DNA from: Turritopsis dohrnii
Lineage: Eukaryota; Cnidaria; Hydrozoa; Anthoathecata; Oceaniidae
Direction of reading: 5' to 3'
NCBI GenBank assembly: GCA_027922465.2
Contig: BQMF02000785.1
Location: forward strand, 1 to 64,000
DNA length: 64,000 nucleotides
Shown here: positions 9,193 to 22,515 of the stretch, piece by piece
Numbering within the stretch: the first letter of the stretch is position 1
Layout of the letters: each line of letters starts with the position of its first letter
Program-made: the position numbers and the translations under genes
Notes under the pieces: generated by a model
Told to the model about the DNA's origin: nothing
Database searches by the model: none
What the model saw: the letters and a program-made list of their open reading frames with translations, nothing else

Positions 9193-12100
9193 TTTTTGTA
9201 TTCCTGCGTAAGCAAGGAATACTTTGAAACCGTTCGTATTTTTTTTGTTTTTTTTGTATTCCTGCGTAAGCAAGGAATACTTTGAAACCGTTCGTGTTTT
9301 TTTTTTTTTTTTTTTTTCACTGTCCAAACCTAGACCAATTTTTGTCGATGGGAAATAGCCACTCAAATCATTAATGTTCCCAACTTACATTCTTTTTATG
9401 ATTTAACAGTCTAAACTCACACTATATTCATTGTATACAAGTACTTTGCTTGAAAAGACTCTAAAAGTGTAAAATATAAGCTCTACTGAAAGGAATAATT
9501 AACATATGGCTAAATTGCAGATGCCAAGGTAGAAATGTTGCTTCATGTGAGTCTTATACAACGTTCTTACGTTTTCCGTAGTTGTTTTAAAAATGGAAGC
9601 GAAGAAGCACGCGTAGATCTGAGAAAATTTCTTTATTGAATATATGGATATAGAAGACGTTGTAGTACGGCTGTAAAACTTAAAAGAATCAAGAACATTT
9701 ATGATCCAAGCTGATAATCTACGTGAAACTAATATTCTTAGTAGTCATTCTTGACAAATAAGCAGTTCTTGATGCTTCAAAACAGATATGAACGACTACC
9801 AATAGGGTATGTTTATATCGATTTAATGCGTAAGGTTTCTATTAGTCTTTCTAAATGTAATACAATTTTTAATTCATGTTCCTAGATAAGCTACCCTGTT
9901 TTTATAAAGCTCTGGAATCTTGAAGCACAGCTCATCTTCCTCATCAGCTTATACCCATTTTATTAATCAATAGATGACCACTTTTTTAATTGACTAGTCG
10001 AATTTAAAATATTGTATGATTTTAAAATTTGTATACTATCAAGCCGACGATAAAAAGGAAACACAGATATTTTTATTATTTCGCAAGGCCAAGTAAAAGT
10101 TTTTATTATGTAGTTCACGTACAAACAACATAAAGATTTTCATACTGTATAGTTTTAAAAGGAGTACTTTGAAACGTCCTCGGAAGAGTGTTCTCTAATG
10201 AATTTTTAAACTGACGGTGTTCCTTTTTAAGCTTGATCTCCGGCAAAATTTTTCAAAGTCTCATAACTTTTATGATGCTCTCGGGAATGTAATTCAATAA
10301 ATTCGAAGTTATTACTATTTACGCCACAGATTTTCCCATCAAAACTTAATGTGACAAAGTTTTCATTACTTATTTTTTTTTTGAAGATGCTTTAGGGAAT
10401 ATAACTATGAATAAAAAACTTTTTGAAAAAATCTCTAAATGATGCAAAACAGCGCAGTTTATATGAAATAACAAATAATACTTCTTTCACAGCTACAAGA
10501 TAAACTGTAAAACACAAAGAACATCATACCACATTATGCATATTGTTTTAAATCGTGAACAAACATTCAACTTTTAAAGCACAGATTATTCTTAACGTGA
10601 TAATCTTTTAATTAGTTAATTGCTTCTTGAAGATGCTTTAGAGAGTGCAACTTCGAATGGAAATCTTTTTAAAAAAATCTCTAAATTGATCCAAGACTGA
10701 AGTTTTATATGAAACAACAAAGTTTAATAGTTATCGTAGCTAAAAGCTAAAATGTAAAATACTTCAAACATCATTCCGCATTATGCATATGGTTTTAAAG
10801 CGTGAACTAACACTCATTTCTTTCTGAAAAGGCTCCAGAAAGTCTTACAGTCATCCGCAGGAATACTTCTGCCCGGTACGGCATCTTGTTTTTGTATTCC
10901 TGCGTAAGCAAGGAATACTTTGAAACCGTTCGTGTTTTTTTTGTTTTTTTTTTTTTTTTTTTTCACTGTCCAAACCTAGACCAATTTTTGTCGATGGGAA
11001 ATAGCCACTCAAATCATTAATGTTTCCAACTTACATTCTTTTTATGATTTAACAGTCTAAACTCACACTATATTCATTGTATACAAGTACTTTGCTTGAA
11101 AAGACTCTAAAAGTGTAAAATATAAGCTCTAGTGAAAGGAATAATTAACATATGGCTAAATCGCAGATGCCAAGGTAAAAATGTTGTTTCATGTGAGTCA
11201 TATGCAACGTTCTAACGTTTTCCGTAGTTGTTTTAAAAATGGAAGCGAAGAAGCATGCGTAGATCTGTGAAAGTTTCTTTGTTGAATATATGGATATAGA
11301 AGATGTTGTAGTACGGCTGTAAAACTTAAAAGAATCAAGAACATTTATGATCCAAACTGATAATCTACGTGAAACTAATATTCTTAGTAGTCATTCTTGA
11401 TAAATAAGCAGTTCTTGATGCTTCAAAACAGATATGAACGACTACCAATAGGGTATGTTTATATCGATTTAATGCGTAAGGTTTCTATTAGTCTTTCTAA
11501 ATATAATGCAATTTTTTAATTCATGTTCCTAGATAAGCTACCCTGTTTTTATAAAGCTCTGGAATCATGAAGCACAGCTCATCTTCCTCATCAACTTCTA
11601 CCTATTTTATTTATCATTTGATGACCACTTTTTTAATTGACTAGTCGAATTTAAAATATTGTATGATTTTAAAATTTGTATACCATCAAGCTGACGATAA
11701 AAAGGAAACACAGATATTTTTATTATTTCGCAAGGCCAAGTAAAAGTTTTTATTATGAAGTTCAGGTACAAACAACATAAAGATTTTCATACTGTATAGT
11801 TTTAAAAGGAGTATTTTGAAACGTCCACGGAAGAGTGTTCTCTAATGGATTTTTAAACTGACGGTGTTCCTTTTTCAGCTTGATCTCCGGCAAAATTTTT
11901 CAAAGTCTCTTAACCCTTATGATGCTCTCGGGAATGTAATTAAATGAATTCGAAGTTTAAGCACAGACTTTTCTTGACGCGAAAAACTTTTTATTACTTA
12001 ACAAGAGCCAGATGGCGCAAAACGGTAGCAGCAATTTTACTTAAAGTTATGAAAAGTTACTACAAAGTTCTTTGAGGCTTGTGTTTTTTTATATTTCACT

Positions 12101-15100
12101 GGTGGAAAACAGGCATAAACGATAAATTTGTTAAAATTATTAGTTAGTGTAAAAAGGGTCTAATCATAAACCACCAGAAATTAATTTATTAAAGACAAAA
12201 GAATTATACATGCGTGATATGAGCTGTATATGATTTTTTTATAAGAAAATTTTTTGTAAGACTATGTGTAGAAAAAAAACACGCGTTTCGAAAAAAAAAA
12301 ATATGTTTTTAATTATAATTTCATGAAACCAAAAATGAATTCAAACAAATAACTGCCCTTTCGAACTAGATCTTTGAAAGCCTTAATACAGAAACATATA
12401 GTGTATAGTTAGCTAACAACTGAGGTAATATGAAATTTTGAACTGATAAGCTTTACCGTCAAGAAAAGCAAAATATCAAGTATTTTCAGTTAGCGTAATG
12501 AACTAAAAGTCCCATTTTTATGTAGGGCTATTTAATAAGAATTCATTCTTTCATGGATTATGCTACAAAATATCAGATTATGTACTTTTGAAACAAAACG
12601 CAATCTACTTTTAAATGTTTGTTATAGAAAAGCTTCCAAAATTCGAAGACTGCGTTCCTTCATTAAAACTTACATTGCGTTATTAGTAGAGTCTCGCAGA
12701 CTCTAAATCACAGACTAATTGCCATTTCGGCCGGAGTAGGAGGAGGAGTAGTAGGAGTAGGAGTCCGCGGGAGTTTTAATACGGTATTCGCTATCGCTAC
12801 TACCGTAATTACTTCTTGAAGATTCTTTAGGGAGTGCAACTTCGAATGGAAATCTTTTTAAAAAAATCTCTAAATTGATGCAAGACTGAAGTTTTATATG
12901 AAACAACAAAGTTTAATAGTTATCGTAGCTAAAAGATAAAATGTAAAATACCGCAACATCATTCCGCATTATGCATATGGTTTTAAAGCGTGAACTAACA
13001 CTCATTTCTTTCTGAAAAGGCTCCAGAAAGTCTTACAGTCATTCGCAGGAATACTTCTGCCCGGTAGGGCATCTTGTTTTTTTGTATTCCTGCGTAAGCA
13101 AGGAATACTTTGAAACCGTTCGTGTTTTTTTTGTTTTTTTTTTTTTTTTTCACTGTCCAAACCTAGACCAATTTTTGTCGATGGGAAATAGCCACTCAAA
13201 TCCTCTAAGTTCCAAACTTACATTTTTTTATGTTTTAAATATGTTAACTCACACTACGTTCATTGTGTGCAAGTATTTTGCTTGAAAAGACTCTAAAGGT
13301 GTATAATATAAGCTCTACTGAAAGGAATAGTTGACATATGGCTAAATTGCAGATGCCAAGGTAGAAATGTTGTTTCATGTGAGTCTTATGCAACGTTCTT
13401 AAGTTTTCCGTAGTTGTTTTAAAAATGGAAGCGAAGAAGCACGCGTAGATCTGAGAAAATTTCTTTGTTGAATATATGGATATAGAAGAGGTTGTAGTAC
13501 GGCTGTAAAACTTAAAAGAATCAAGAACATTTATGATCCAAACTGATAATCTACGTGAAACTAGTACTCTTAGTAGTTATTCGTGATAAATAAGCAGTTT
13601 TTGAGGCTTCAAATCAGATATGAACGACTACAAAAACGGTATGCTTACATCGATTTAAAAAATTGCGTAAGGTTTCTATTAGTCTTTTTCTAAATATAAT
13701 ACAATTTTCTATTTCATGTTCCTAGGTAAGCTATCCTGTTTTTATAAAGCTCTGGAATCTTGAAGCACAGCTCATCTTCCTCATCAGCTTATACCCATTT
13801 TATTAATCAATAGATGACCACTTTTTTAATTGACTAGTCGAATTTAAAATATTGTATGATTCTAAAATTTGTATACTATCAAGCTGACGATAAAAAGGAA
13901 ACACAGATATTTTTATCATTTCGTAAGGCCAAGTAAAAGTTTTTATTATGAAGTTCAGGTACAAACAACGTAAAGATTTTCATACTGTATAGTTTTAAAA
14001 GAAGTATTTTGAAACGTCCACGGAAGAGTGTTCTCTAATGGATTTTTAAACTGACGGTGTTCCTTTTTAAGCTTGATCTCCGGCAAAATTTTTCAAAGTT
14101 TCTTAACTTTTATAATGCTCTCGGGAATGTAATTAAATGAATTCGAAGTTATTACTATTTACGCCACAGATTTTCCCTTCAAAACTTAATGTGACAAAGT
14201 TTTCATTACTTAATTACTTTTTGAAGATGCTTTAGGGAATATAACTATGAATAAAATACTTTTTGAAAAAATCTCTAAATGATGCAAAACAGTGCAGTTT
14301 ATATGAAATAACAAATATTACTTCTTTCACAGCTACAAGATAAACTGTAAAACACAAAGAACATCATACCACATTATGCATATTGTTTTAAACCGTGAAC
14401 AAACATTCACCTTTTAAAGCACAGATTATTCTTAACGCGATAATCTTTTAATTAGTTAATTGTTTCTTGAAGATGCTTTAGGGAGTGCAACTTCGAATGG
14501 AAATCTTTTTAAAAAAATCTCTAAATTGATGCAAGACTGAAGTTTTATATGAGACAACAAAGTTTAATTGTTATCGTTGTTAAAAGGTAAAATGTAAAAT
14601 ACCGGAACATCATTCTGCATTATGCATATCTTTTTAAAGCGTGAACTAACATTCATTTCTTTCTGAAAAGCCTCCAGAAAGTCTTCCAGTCATCTGCAGG
14701 AATACTTCTGCCCGGTAGGGCATCTTGTTTTTTTTTTTTTTTTTTTTCACTGTCCAAACCTAGACCAATTTTTGTCGATGGGAAATAGCCACTCAAATCA
14801 TTAATGTTCCCAACTTACATTCTTTTTATGATTTAGCAGTCTAAACTCACACTATATTCATTGTATACAAGTACTTTGCTTGAAAAGACTCTAAAAGTGT
14901 AAAATATAAGCTCTAGTGAAAGGAATAATCAACATATGGCTAAATCGCAGATGCCAAGGTAGAAATGTTGTTTCATGTGAGTCTTATGCAACGTTCTTAC
15001 GTTTTCCGTAGTTGTTTTAAAAATGGAAGCGAAGAAGCACGCGTAGATCTGAGAAAATTTCTTGGTTGAATATATGGATATAGAAGAGGTTATACGGCTG

Positions 15101-18100
15101 TCAAACTTAAAAGAATCAAGAACATTTATGATCCAAACTGATAATCTACGTGAAACTAATACTCTTAGAAGTTATTCGTGATAAATAAGCAGTTTTTGAT
15201 GCTTCAAATCAGATATGAACGACTACAAAAACGGTATGCTAACATCGATTTAAAAAAATGCGTAAGGTTTCTACTAGTCTTTTTCTAAATATAATACAAT
15301 TTTCTATTTCATGTTCCTAGATAAGCTATCCTGTTTTTATAAAGCTCTGGAATCTTGAAGCACAGCTCATCTTCCTAATCAGCTCATACCCATTTTATTA
15401 ATCAATAGATGACCACTTTTTTTATGGACTAGTCGAATTTAAAATATTGTATGATTCTAAAATTTGTATACTATCAAGCTGACGATAAAAAGGAAACACA
15501 GATATTTTTATTATTTCGCAAGGCCAAGTAAAAGTTTTTATTATGAAGTTCAGGTACAAACAACATAAAGATTTTCATACTGTATAGTTTTAAAAGGAGT
15601 ATTTTGAAACGTCCACGGAAGAGTGTTCTCTAATGGATTTTTAAACTGACGGTGTTCCTTTCTAAGCTTGATCTCCGGCAAAATTTTTCAAAGTCTCTTA
15701 ACGTTTATGATGCTCTCGGGAATGTAATTAAATGAATTAGAAGTTATTACTATTTACGCCACAGATTTTCCCTTCAAAACTTAATGTGACCAAGTTTTCA
15801 CTACTTAATTACTTTTTGAAGATGCTTTAGGGAATATAACTATGAATAAAAAACTTTTTGAAAAAATCTCTAAATGATGAAAACAGTGCAGTTTCTAGAA
15901 ATAACAAATATTACTTCTTTCACATTCACCTTTTAAAGCACAGATTATTCTTAACACGATAATCTTTTAATTAGTTAATTGCTTCTTGAAGATACTTTAG
16001 GGAGTACAACTTCGAATGGAAATCTTTTTAAAAAAATCTCGAAATTGATGCAAGACTGAAATTTTATGTGAAACAACAGAGTTTAATAGTTATCGTAGCT
16101 AGAAGGTAAAATGTAAAATACTGCAAACATCATTCCGCATTATCCATATGGTTTTAAAGCGTGAACTAACACTCATTTCTTTCTGAAAAGGCTCCAGAAA
16201 GTCTTACAGTCATCCGCAGGAATACTTCTGCCCGGTAGGGCATCTTGTTTTTTTTTCACTGTCCAAACCTAGACCAATTTTTGTCGATGGGAAATAGCCA
16301 CTCAAATCATTAATGTTCCCAACTTACATTCTTTTTATGATTTAACAGTCTAAACTCACACTGTATTCATTGTATACAAGTACTTTGCTTGAAAAGACTC
16401 TAAAAGTGTAAAATATAAGCTCTAGTGAAAGGAATAATTAACATATGGCTAAATCACAGATGCCAAGGTAGAAATGTTGTTTCATGTGAGTCTTATGCAA
16501 CGTTCTTACTTTTTCCGTAGTTGTTTTAAAAATGGAAGCGAAGAAGCACGCGTAGATCTGAGAAAATTTCTTGGTTGAATATATGGATATAGAAGAGGTT
16601 ATACGGCTGTAAAACTTAAAAGAATCAAGAACATTTATGATCCAAACTGATAATCTACGTGAAACTAATACTCTTAGTAGTTATTCGTGATAAATAAGCA
16701 GTTTTCGATGCTTCAAATCAGATATGAACGACTACAAAAACGGTATGCTTAAATCGATTTAAAAAAATGCGTAAGGTTTCTATTAGTCTTTTTCTAAATA
16801 TAATACAATTTTCTATCATGTTCCTAGGTAAGCTATCCTGTTTTTATAAAGCTCTGGAATCTTGAAGCACAGCTCATCTTCCTCATCAGGTTATACCTAT
16901 TTTATTAATCAATAGATGACCACTTTTTTAATTGACTAGTCGAATTTAAAATATTGTATGATTCTTAAAATTTGTATACTATCAAGCTGACAATAGTAAT
17001 GGAAACACATATATTTTTATTATTTCGCAAGGCCAAGTAAAAGTTTTTATTATGAAGTTCAGGTACAAACAACACAAAGATTTTCATACTGCATGGTTTT
17101 AAAGGAGTATTTTGAAACGTCCACGGAAGAGTGTTCTCTAATGGATTTTTAAACTGACGGTGTTCCTTTTTAAGCTTGATCTCCGGCTAAATTTTTCAAA
17201 GTCTCTTAACTTTTATGATGCTCTCGGGAATGTAATTAAATGAATTCGAAGTTATAACCTCTTAAGCACAGACTTTTCTTGACGCGACAAACTTTTTATT
17301 ACTTAATTAATTCTTGAAGATTCTTTAGGGAATACAACTTAAATCTTTTTTAAAAAATCTCTAAATTGAAGCAAGACTGAAGTTTTATATGAGACAACAA
17401 AGTTTAATTGTTATCGTTTTTGATATTCGTAGTAAAAATTGAAATACTAAGAATATCAAATATAATACTTGTCGTAAGAAAAAGGTAAAATGTAAAATAA
17501 TGTAAACATCATTCTGCATTATGCATATCGTTTTAAAGCGTGAACTAACATTCATTTCTTTCTGAAAAGCCTCCAGAAAGTCTTCCAGTCATCTGCAGGA
17601 ACACTTCTGCCCGGTAGGGCATCTTGTTTTTTTTTCTTTTTTTTTCACTGTCCAAACCTAGACCAATTTTTGTCGATGGGAAATAGCCACTCAAATCATT
17701 AATGTTCCCAACTTACATTCTTTTTATGATTTAACAGTCTAAACTCACACTACATTCATTGTATACAAGTACTTTGCTTGAAAAGACTCTAAAAGTGTAA
17801 AATATAAGCTCTAGTAAAAGGAATAATTAACATATGGCTAAATCGCAGATGCCAAGGTAGAAATGTTGTTTCATGTGAGTCTTATGCAACGTTCTTACGT
17901 TTTCCGTAGTTGTTTTAAAAATGGAAGCGAAGAAGCCCGCGTAGATCTGTGAAAGTTTCTTGGTTGAATATATGGATATAGAAGAGGTTGTAGTACGGCT
18001 GTAAAACTTAAAAGAATCAAGAACATTTATGATCCAAACTGATAATCTACGTGAAACTAATATTCTTAGTAGTCATTCTTGATAAATAAGCAGTTCTTGA

Positions 18101-19147
18101 TGCTTCAAAACAGATATGAACGACTACCAATAGGGTATGTTTATATCGATTTAATGCGTAAGGTTTCTATTAGTCTTTTTCTAAATATAATACAATTTTT
18201 TAATTCATGTTCCTAGATAAGCTACCCTGTTTTTATAAAGCTCTGGAATCATGAAGCACAGCTCATCTTCCTCATCAACTTCTACCTATTTTATTTATCA
18301 TTTGATGACCACTTTTTTAATTGACTAGTCGAATTTAAAATATTGTATGATTCTAAAATTTGTATACTATCAACCTGACGATAAAAAGGAAACACAGATA
18401 TTTTTATTATTTCGCATGGCCAAGTAAACGTTTTTATTATAAAGTTCAGGTACAAACAACATAAAGATTTTCATACTGTATAGTTTTAAAAGGAGTATTT
18501 TGAAACGTCCACGGAACAGTGTTCTCTAATCGATTTTTAAACTGACGGTGTTCCTTTTTAAGCTTGATCTCCGGCAAAATTTTTCAAAGTCTCTTAACTT
18601 TTATGATGCTCTCGGGAATGTAATTGAATGAATTCGAAGTTATTACTATTTACGCCACAGATTTTCCCTTCAAAACTTAATGTGACAAAGTTTTCATTAC
18701 TTAATTACTTTTTGAAGATGCTTTAGGGAATATAACTATGAATAAAAAACTTTTTGAAAAAATCTCTAAATGATGCAAAACAGTGCAGTTTATATGAAAT
18801 AACAAATATTACTTCTTTCACATTCACCTTTTAAAGCACAGATTATTCTTAACACGATAATCTTTTAATTAATTAATTGCTTCTTGAAGATGCTTTAGGG
18901 AGTACAACTTCGAATGGAAATCTTTTTAAAAAAATCTCTAAATTGATGCAAGACTGAAATTTTATATGAAACAACAAAGTTTAATAGTTATCGTAGCTAA
19001 AAGGTAAAATGTAAAATACTGCAAACATCATTCCGCATTATGCATATGGTTTTAAAGCGTGAACTAACACTCATTTCTTTCTGAAAAGGCTCCAGAAAGT
19101 CTTACAGTCATCCGCAGGAATACTTCTGCCCGGTTGGGCATCTTGTT
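9193..19147 (+). repeat. tandem array of six ~1.4-2.2 kb units with hairpin ends
   Basis: Six direct copies of one complex unit. The start marker CACTGTCCAAACCTAGACC, preceded by poly-T, occurs at about 9318, 10964, 13151, 14748, 16257 and 17646. Each unit ends with GCCCGGTAGGGCATCTTGTT or a close variant (about 10890, 13077, 14730, 16250, 17628 and 19147). Units differ by insertions and deletions; the second carries about 0.8 kb not seen in the others, including a GGAGTA-rich stretch near 12.73 kb. Before units 1 (twice), 2 and 3 there is a hairpin GTATTCCT...AGGAATAC. Each unit end has a small hairpin, TGCCC-GGTA-GGGCA. No protein-coding potential is seen; short ORFs here are poly-K artefacts of the poly-T runs. 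It may be a satellite, or a tandem array of a non-autonomous transposon (perhaps rolling-circle type). Confidence 0.85.
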
Positions 19148-20355
19148 AATTGTTATTGCGTTATTTCTATCCTCTGTTAATGAAACTGTATCTATGGAGA
19201 TATATTCAGGATTCTTTCTCATTGAATCATAGTAGTTGTAGTATAATTAAGGAATAAGTTTAATTCCGATCAATTGATACGAGTGGTTGTTCATCGTTAC
19301 CAAGGCGTAAGACAATCCAAAATGCTGAAAGAACCCTGCTAATTGACTTAAACAGTTTATTTAGCTTATTTAGCTTTTTCTAAGCATTCATGTGATATGT
19401 AACGTCACTACTCAGTGGTTTCGAAAGCTATTGAAAGAGAGAAAAAACGTTTCCTGCTTGTGAGTCAAAATACAGTATTTTGCTATTGTGAGAAATATAT
19501 GCTAAAGCCTGCGTTCTGTTTATTGCTTTGTTTTTGTTTGCCCTTTTTTTCCATCCACCAGAGAAATTAGTGGGTGAAATATTTAAAATGGGATTGCAAC
19601 TGCTGTTGATGTTTGATGACAAGATGACATTTCTATTAAATTGCTACACCTTTCTTGTTACTCTCAGGTATCGAACGACATCCCAAATAGTTTATGTTGT
19701 TTTTCACTTTGTTCCCATGTCATGCACTTCAGGAGGTAGTAATCACCTGGTGAGACATATAATATATAACAATTCATATGCGCTTCGCACTGATATACAA
19801 AAACTAATAATAACACTTGCCTAATGAGTCATCTCGAAAGCTGATGAAGCAAAAATAGAAAAGCATTGACACAGAATTTTTCCCCATGCCTTTGCTCTAC
19901 TGGGAAATGTAAAAGGTAATATATAAAAAAAAACGTTATGTTAAATAATAATTAAATTAAATTTTAGCAAGAGTTAAAGAACGTAAAAACGGAGTAAAGA
20001 CATTGAAAACACCATCAGGAAAGGTAAATAGCATAGTTTAATACCTACTAAACTGATACTTTTTCGTTTTATTTTCAAATTCTGGTTTTGAATAAGTGCA
20101 TAGTTTTTAAATTTTTATTTCAAATATTTTTGCTTGGATGGAGAAACGTTGTACTGCATTACAATCAACAAATTTGTTGCTTTTGTATACCTTTGAAATA
20201 GAGTGCCCAGACAGTGGAGATTTTTTATTATCATTTATTATTAAAAATATATTTTTATAGGTTGACCTTTTCAGAAATTAAAATTCTGCTATCAATAGAG
20301 AACCTGTTTTATAAATTATAAACAATAAAACCTAGAATATATAAAAAAGATCGCA
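19148..20355 (+). other. duplicon flank, no gene seen
   Basis: AT-rich non-coding DNA. 19290-19560 aligns by eye with 44390-44570 (AATGCTGAAAGA then CTAATTGA and TTTAGCTTTTTCTAAGC) and partly with 62130-62450, so it belongs to the duplicated 5' side of the receptor units. The 98-codon frame at 19528-19824 is not conserved in the other copies and is not called. Confidence 0.5.
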
Positions 20356-20758
20356 AGACTATATAGCCTGCTGAATTTTACAGATAGATACTTTTCTGCT
20401 TAAGTTGTCAGACAATTCATTGAAAGTCAGAGCACCTTGGACAGCAAATGATCGGCTTTCAGACTCAGGTCTTGATATTGGAATAACCAAGCGATTACCG
20501 TTTCTTCGTGTTGTGATGCTATGTTGGAACCTCTCGAAATTGAATAAATTGCTTTTGATTCCATGCAGATATTGGCACTTCAATAGCTGATCTTTCCTTG
20601 TTCCTGCTGGTTACAAATTTCCAATACTCTACTCCGATAACTTCTAAAGCTTTCTTCCCCAAACGATTTAAAACTGGTGTTATTCCAAGATTTACAGGAG
20701 CCCAGTATAGCATTACCGGCTCAATCATTGCTCTATAAATTAAACTAATGTAAAACAC
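20356..20758 (-). pseudogene. C-terminal fragment of a non-LTR (CR1/Jockey-type) ORF2
   Basis: Two minus-strand frames (about 20758-20519 and 20583-20359) together resemble the end of a LINE reverse transcriptase: a segment like LIYRAMIEPVMLYWAPVNLG (the usual region of the thumb), then the characteristic C-terminal block with TTRRNGNRLVIP and RSFAVQGALTFNELSDNL. The two parts are in different frames, so the copy is a dead fragment. It differs in sequence from the element at 6.8-8.7 kb. Confidence 0.65.
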
Positions 20759-20760
20759 TA

Positions 20761-21964
20761 AATGAACATACTCCGGTCACAGCATATTCACAATCATTAA
20801 ACAGTGTATTTTGAATATAAAATGTATTTACTTGCCTTTGTTAGTTTAATTCCGATAAGTAAGCGTTGCCCGTTGCTGTCATATATTGTTTTCATAATAA
20901 AAGAGCCGACACCACATCTTCAAAATACCCAAATGCAAGTTAGGTTACACTACATCTATCCCAAGTACGTTACTTTGTAATTGACCAAGTTGCCGATGTT
21001 GTTCAGTCAGTAACCAATCATAAATAAGCTTTTTCATTGGTTGTAGTTTTCATTTAAGTAAAGGGAATGAAACACATAGTTCTGACAACAAATTTTTGAC
21101 AAATGGAATGAAAAATGTTTAGAATGATACAAACGTTGATGTTGATCAGAACAAATAAAATCGGGAGAAGTGTTGTTAAGGGTTCATAAATGATTAGGGA
21201 AGAACGTAGTGACGTGTAAATAATAAGATCACCAAAGCTAGGCAAGAATTCCAGGACACTATCATACGTCAAAGAATCTATCTTAGCGCTTTCGTGAATA
21301 CGTGAAATCATTATTTTATTTTATTTGCTAAACCATTCATGTTGTCTTCGTATTTTAATTTATATGTCATGGTTTTTCTAGAAAACATCAAACTTTAACA
21401 ATAAGAATTATATCCCGAATAGATGATCTTGTGTGCAGCTTTTAAAATATGACACACTGTAGAAGTTGTTAATCCCTTGGTCAACCATGATCAAAGTAAA
21501 AGACAATTCCTTAAAAAATTTGAACTTCTTATTATAAGAACGTAAATTTAACATATGTTGGGGAAAACTGACTGTTTGGAAAAGCTGCTGTAGCAGCCTA
21601 CATTGTATTTGTCTATTGTGCGCAGGACCACTGACTAAAATAAATAGAAATCAGGAAATTTGCTTTTTGATCGTAATACGGATTTCCTATACAAGATTTA
21701 GCTGAAGATTGTTCAGATATAAGCACAAAACTGTAGGTACTAAAAGAATAATGGTTTGCCTTAAAGAATTATCATCAACACTTGCTCTTAGAGGCTTAAC
21801 AAACTTGCGAGTTTTAATTAAAAGTTTTTTGAAGTTTTTAAGGCATTAACTTGGATTTATGTCAATTACATTTAAAATAATATTCATATACTAATCTTTC
21901 TCAACTATTGTTATGCATTAGAAATTTCAACTAGGTCTTTATGGTTGAAGGCCTTTAATGAGTC
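20761..21964 (+). other. duplicon 5' flank of receptor copy A
   Basis: No gene recognised. About 21395-21560 aligns with 44850-45030 (AAAATTATATCC-like start, then TGTAGAAGTTGTTAATCCC against TGTAGGAGGTATTAATCCC, then TATTATAAGAAC). At the place where copy C has a TATAAAAAG box, this copy has only a degenerate AATAAATAG-like stretch (near 21640). Confidence 0.5.
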
Positions 21965-22087
21965 ATGTCTATATGCGGGTCTTTGAAACATTGGCCGATT
22001 GGTTATGAAACCAATTATCAGCAGGGCGAACCTTGTGTGTACGTGGAAAACACCAATCACGTTAACAGAACTCTTGCATTCAGTTGA
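21965..22087 (+). CDS. short conserved reading frame or exon upstream of receptor copy A
   Basis: A 40-codon frame from ATG to TGA. Its central part (QQGEPCVYVE, then T-x-HVN) recurs upstream of copy C at about 45.69 kb. Over that block the two copies differ in eight codons, and six of those changes are third-position synonymous ones, a pattern expected of a translated sequence under constraint. Upstream of the block the two copies are offset by five bases, so one start region is altered. It may be an exon of a neighbouring or receptor-linked gene, or a small secreted or cytosolic peptide. I do not recognise the family. Confidence 0.35.
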   Translation: MSICGSLKHWPIGYETNYQQGEPCVYVENTNHVNRTLAFS

Positions 22088-22254
22088 AGATAATTATAAA
22101 GAAGGACTTAGCAAAGATACTCTGGTAACGAAAGTTACTGTCTTTATGCTGAAAACTTGTGAATATGGATGTGAATATACGAGATAATTAACTATAGGTT
22201 CAACTGACGGCGAAATGAATGCTAAGCATATCGCCTACAAACGTTTTATATTTT

Positions 22255-22515
22255 AAGTTGTATTAAATCTTGTTTTTACATGTATTCACTCAGATAGCCT
22301 CTCCATTTCCTTAAGGTACTGTTAGAACACTTAGAGCAAATAAAGTCGCTATTTGGCCTACAGAATCTATAATTAAAGGAAACACTCAAGTAGAAAACCA
22401 CCCTAGACATCATTCCTACAATCTTGCTGACTGTTAAGCTGAGAGGAGTGATTCACCTGCATGACTCGGTCCTGGGTTGAACCCACAATCTACTGATCAG
22501 AAAAACCAGGACTCT
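22255..22515 (-). repeat. tRNA-derived SINE
   Basis: Read on the minus strand, it begins with a tRNA-like head (TTGGTTAGAGTCC as A box; GGGTTCAACCC as B box), followed by a body sharing GAATCACTCCTCTC and GGAATGATGTCTAGGG with the element at 43635-43915. The two copies lie at different places in the duplicated units, so they are independent insertions of one SINE family. Confidence 0.65.

Noticed and set aside
9112..9366. Lys-rich minus-strand frames at the array start, and the similar ones at 13002-13285
   Set aside because: They are translations of poly-T runs in the tandem units and are not conserved between units.
19528..19824. 98-codon frame as a gene
   Set aside because: The homologous stretches at 44.5 and 62.4 kb do not preserve it.
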